From Eubacterium sp. UBA4343 (GTDB lineage Bacteria > Bacillota > Clostridia > Lachnospirales > Lachnospiraceae), in contig DGTF01000051.1 of the NCBI GenBank assembly GCA_002394235.1, forward strand, positions 1-6,048: a stretch of DNA of 6,048 bases. Reading direction: 5' to 3'. Numbering within the stretch: the first letter of the stretch is position 1; every line of letters starts with the position of its first letter. The notes under the pieces are model-generated. The model worked only from the letters and a program-made list of their open reading frames with translations. It did not search any database and was not told where the DNA came from. Both the position numbers and the translations under genes were made by a program. Shown in pieces: positions 4,835 through 6,048 of this stretch.

Positions 4835-6001
4835 ATGAAAAATCCAGCATTCAGAAAAATCGCAGCAGTCGCGGCAGCCGGCATCATGACATTCTCACTT
4901 GCAGCATGCGGCAGCAACAGCACAGCATCGGGAACATCGGCAGCAGGTTCCTCTGCTTCCTCCGCGTCAGCGGCCGGGTCATCTTCTGAGTCGGCTGCGG
5001 CGTCCGTGACCGGAACATCGGTTACGGGAAGTTCTGCAGGAGCTGCATCCGGGAAAACCTACAAGGTAGGCATTGTACAGTATGTGGATGACGCATCCCT
5101 GAATCAGATTGAGTCCAACATTGAGTCAGAGCTGGACGCAAAGGGGAAGGAGCTTGGCGTTACCTTCGATTATTCCGACTACACATACAACGGACAGGCG
5201 GATGGAACCGTGCTCCAGCAGATTGCGTCCGAGCTGATTGCGGATCAGGTAGATATCATCGTCCCGATTGCCACGCCGACGGCACAGATCATGCAGACGG
5301 CGACGAAGGATGATCCGATCCCGGTCGTTTTTGCAGCATGCTCGGATCCGGTCGGCGCAAATCTCGTTGAGAGCATGGATGCGCCCGGGTCAAATATCAC
5401 CGGTACCTCCGATGCGCTGAATACCGAGGCGGTGTTGAATCTTATGCTGGCACAGAATCCGGATCTCTCCTATGTGGGTCTTCTGTATTCCAACAGCGAA
5501 GATGCCTCCAAGCAGCCGATCGCGGATGCAAAGGCATTCCTGGACAAAAAAGGAATCAAGTATATTGAGAAAACCGGAACAGATACGACAGGAATCACCG
5601 ACGCGGCAAATGCGCTGATCGCGGAAGGAGTCGATGCAATCTTCACACCGACCGATAACACGGTGATGACCGCTGAGCTGGCAATATATCAGAAGCTTGC
5701 AGAGGCAGGGATCCCGCATTACTGCGGAGCGGATTCCTTTGCTCTGAACGGAGCGTTTGTCGGATATGGTGTTGATTACGCAAATCTCGGAACTGCTACG
5801 GCTGACATGGTCGCAGATGTTCTTGTAAATGGAGCTGACCCTGCAAAAACTCCGGTACAGACCTTTGACAATGGTATCGCGACCATCAATACGGATGTGT
5901 GCGAGACACTTGGCTATGATCTGGATAAGGTTAAGGCGGCGTTCAAGCCCTATTGCACCAGTGTCGAGGAGACAACAACCGCAAAAGAGTTTGAGAATTG
6001 A
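4835..6001 (+). CDS. trpX: ABC transporter substrate-binding lipoprotein, TrpX-like (ABC_sub_bind family)
   Basis: A 388-residue extracellular lipoprotein that would capture tryptophan or a related aromatic amino acid for an ABC importer. The signal peptide has a Lys/Arg-containing start and an alanine-rich core ending in the lipobox SLAAC, with C25 as the lipidated residue. Residues 26-73 are a Ser/Ala/Gly/Thr linker that tethers the domain. The binding domain begins KTYKVGIVQYVDD (74-86) and shows family hallmarks: VDIIVPIATPTAQIM, IPVVFAACSDPVGANLV, GSNITGTSD, and GVDAIFTPTDNTVM. ATG 4835 is chosen because AGAGGAG (4819-4825) lies 9 nt upstream and it starts the signal peptide; the longer frame from 4721 does not. 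Control is by the Trp T-box. Permease and ATPase genes are expected just past the window. Substrate rests on family plus specifier codon. Confidence 0.9.
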   Translation: MKNPAFRKIAAVAAAGIMTFSLAACGSNSTASGTSAAGSSASSASAAGSSSESAAASVTGTSVTGSSAGAASGKTYKVGIVQYVDDASLNQIESNIESELDAKGKELGVTFDYSDYTYNGQADGTVLQQIASELIADQVDIIVPIATPTAQIMQTATKDDPIPVVFAACSDPVGANLVESMDAPGSNITGTSDALNTEAVLNLMLAQNPDLSYVGLLYSNSEDASKQPIADAKAFLDKKGIKYIEKTGTDTTGITDAANALIAEGVDAIFTPTDNTVMTAELAIYQKLAEAGIPHYCGADSFALNGAFVGYGVDYANLGTATADMVADVLVNGADPAKTPVQTFDNGIATINTDVCETLGYDLDKVKAAFKPYCTSVEETTTAKEFEN

Positions 6002-6048
6002 TGGTTAGCTGCCGCACACTCGTGACTTTAGATAATATGAAGTGACCT
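6002..6048. other. short non-coding tail after trpX
   Basis: These 47 nt contain no start with a ribosome binding site and no terminator hairpin. The lack of a terminator fits continued transcription into a permease gene beyond the window. Confidence 0.5.

Overview
The window reads as a piece of a low- to mid-GC Firmicutes chromosome, most likely a gut-type Lachnospiraceae/Clostridia. The evidence is purine-rich GGAGG-type ribosome binding sites, consensus sigma-A promoters, a T-box leader, an HxlR regulator, and a lipoprotein with a long Ser/Ala/Gly linker after its lipobox. The genus cannot be told from the sequence alone. All intact genes are on the + strand.

Layout. Positions 1-300 hold the possible last codons of an upstream gene and two strong intrinsic terminators in tandem. 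Positions 306-1919 are a small arsenic-resistance operon: a promoter with overlapping inverted repeats, arsR (389-700), a decayed fragment that looks like the start of an ArsP/DUF318-type permease (697-850), and an intact acr3 arsenite exporter (867-1919). Positions 1909-2194 are a scar. A start codon overlapping the end of acr3 opens an 18-codon stub, followed by an AT-rich broken reading frame that ends at the ribosome binding site of the next gene. An HxlR-family regulator (2206-2622) and rarA (2641-4020) follow closely and are probably co-transcribed.

Positions 4126-4473 are a textbook promoter plus a T-box riboswitch. Its specifier reads UGG (Trp) and its terminator is a perfect 12-bp stem. 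The gene it controls encodes a lipoprotein of the ABC_sub_bind/TrpX family (4835-6001), so the leader and the gene agree on tryptophan. The permease and ATPase genes of this transporter would lie past the right edge.

The most unexplained part is the roughly 360 nt between the T-box terminator and trpX. It contains two copies of a ~77-bp hairpin-forming repeat (4482-4559 and 4666-4742). The first copy is one arm of a larger possible cloverleaf: three hairpins closed by a 19-bp stem (4467-4660) whose left strand includes the T-box terminator's U-tract. It could be a mobile palindromic element, a structured RNA, or both.

How the genes work together: ArsR would sense As(III)/Sb(III) and release the promoter, and Acr3 would export arsenite. 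No intact arsenate reductase or second permease is left, so the cluster looks like a pared-down arsenite-only module. The trpX leader would let the Trp transporter be expressed only when uncharged tRNA-Trp accumulates.
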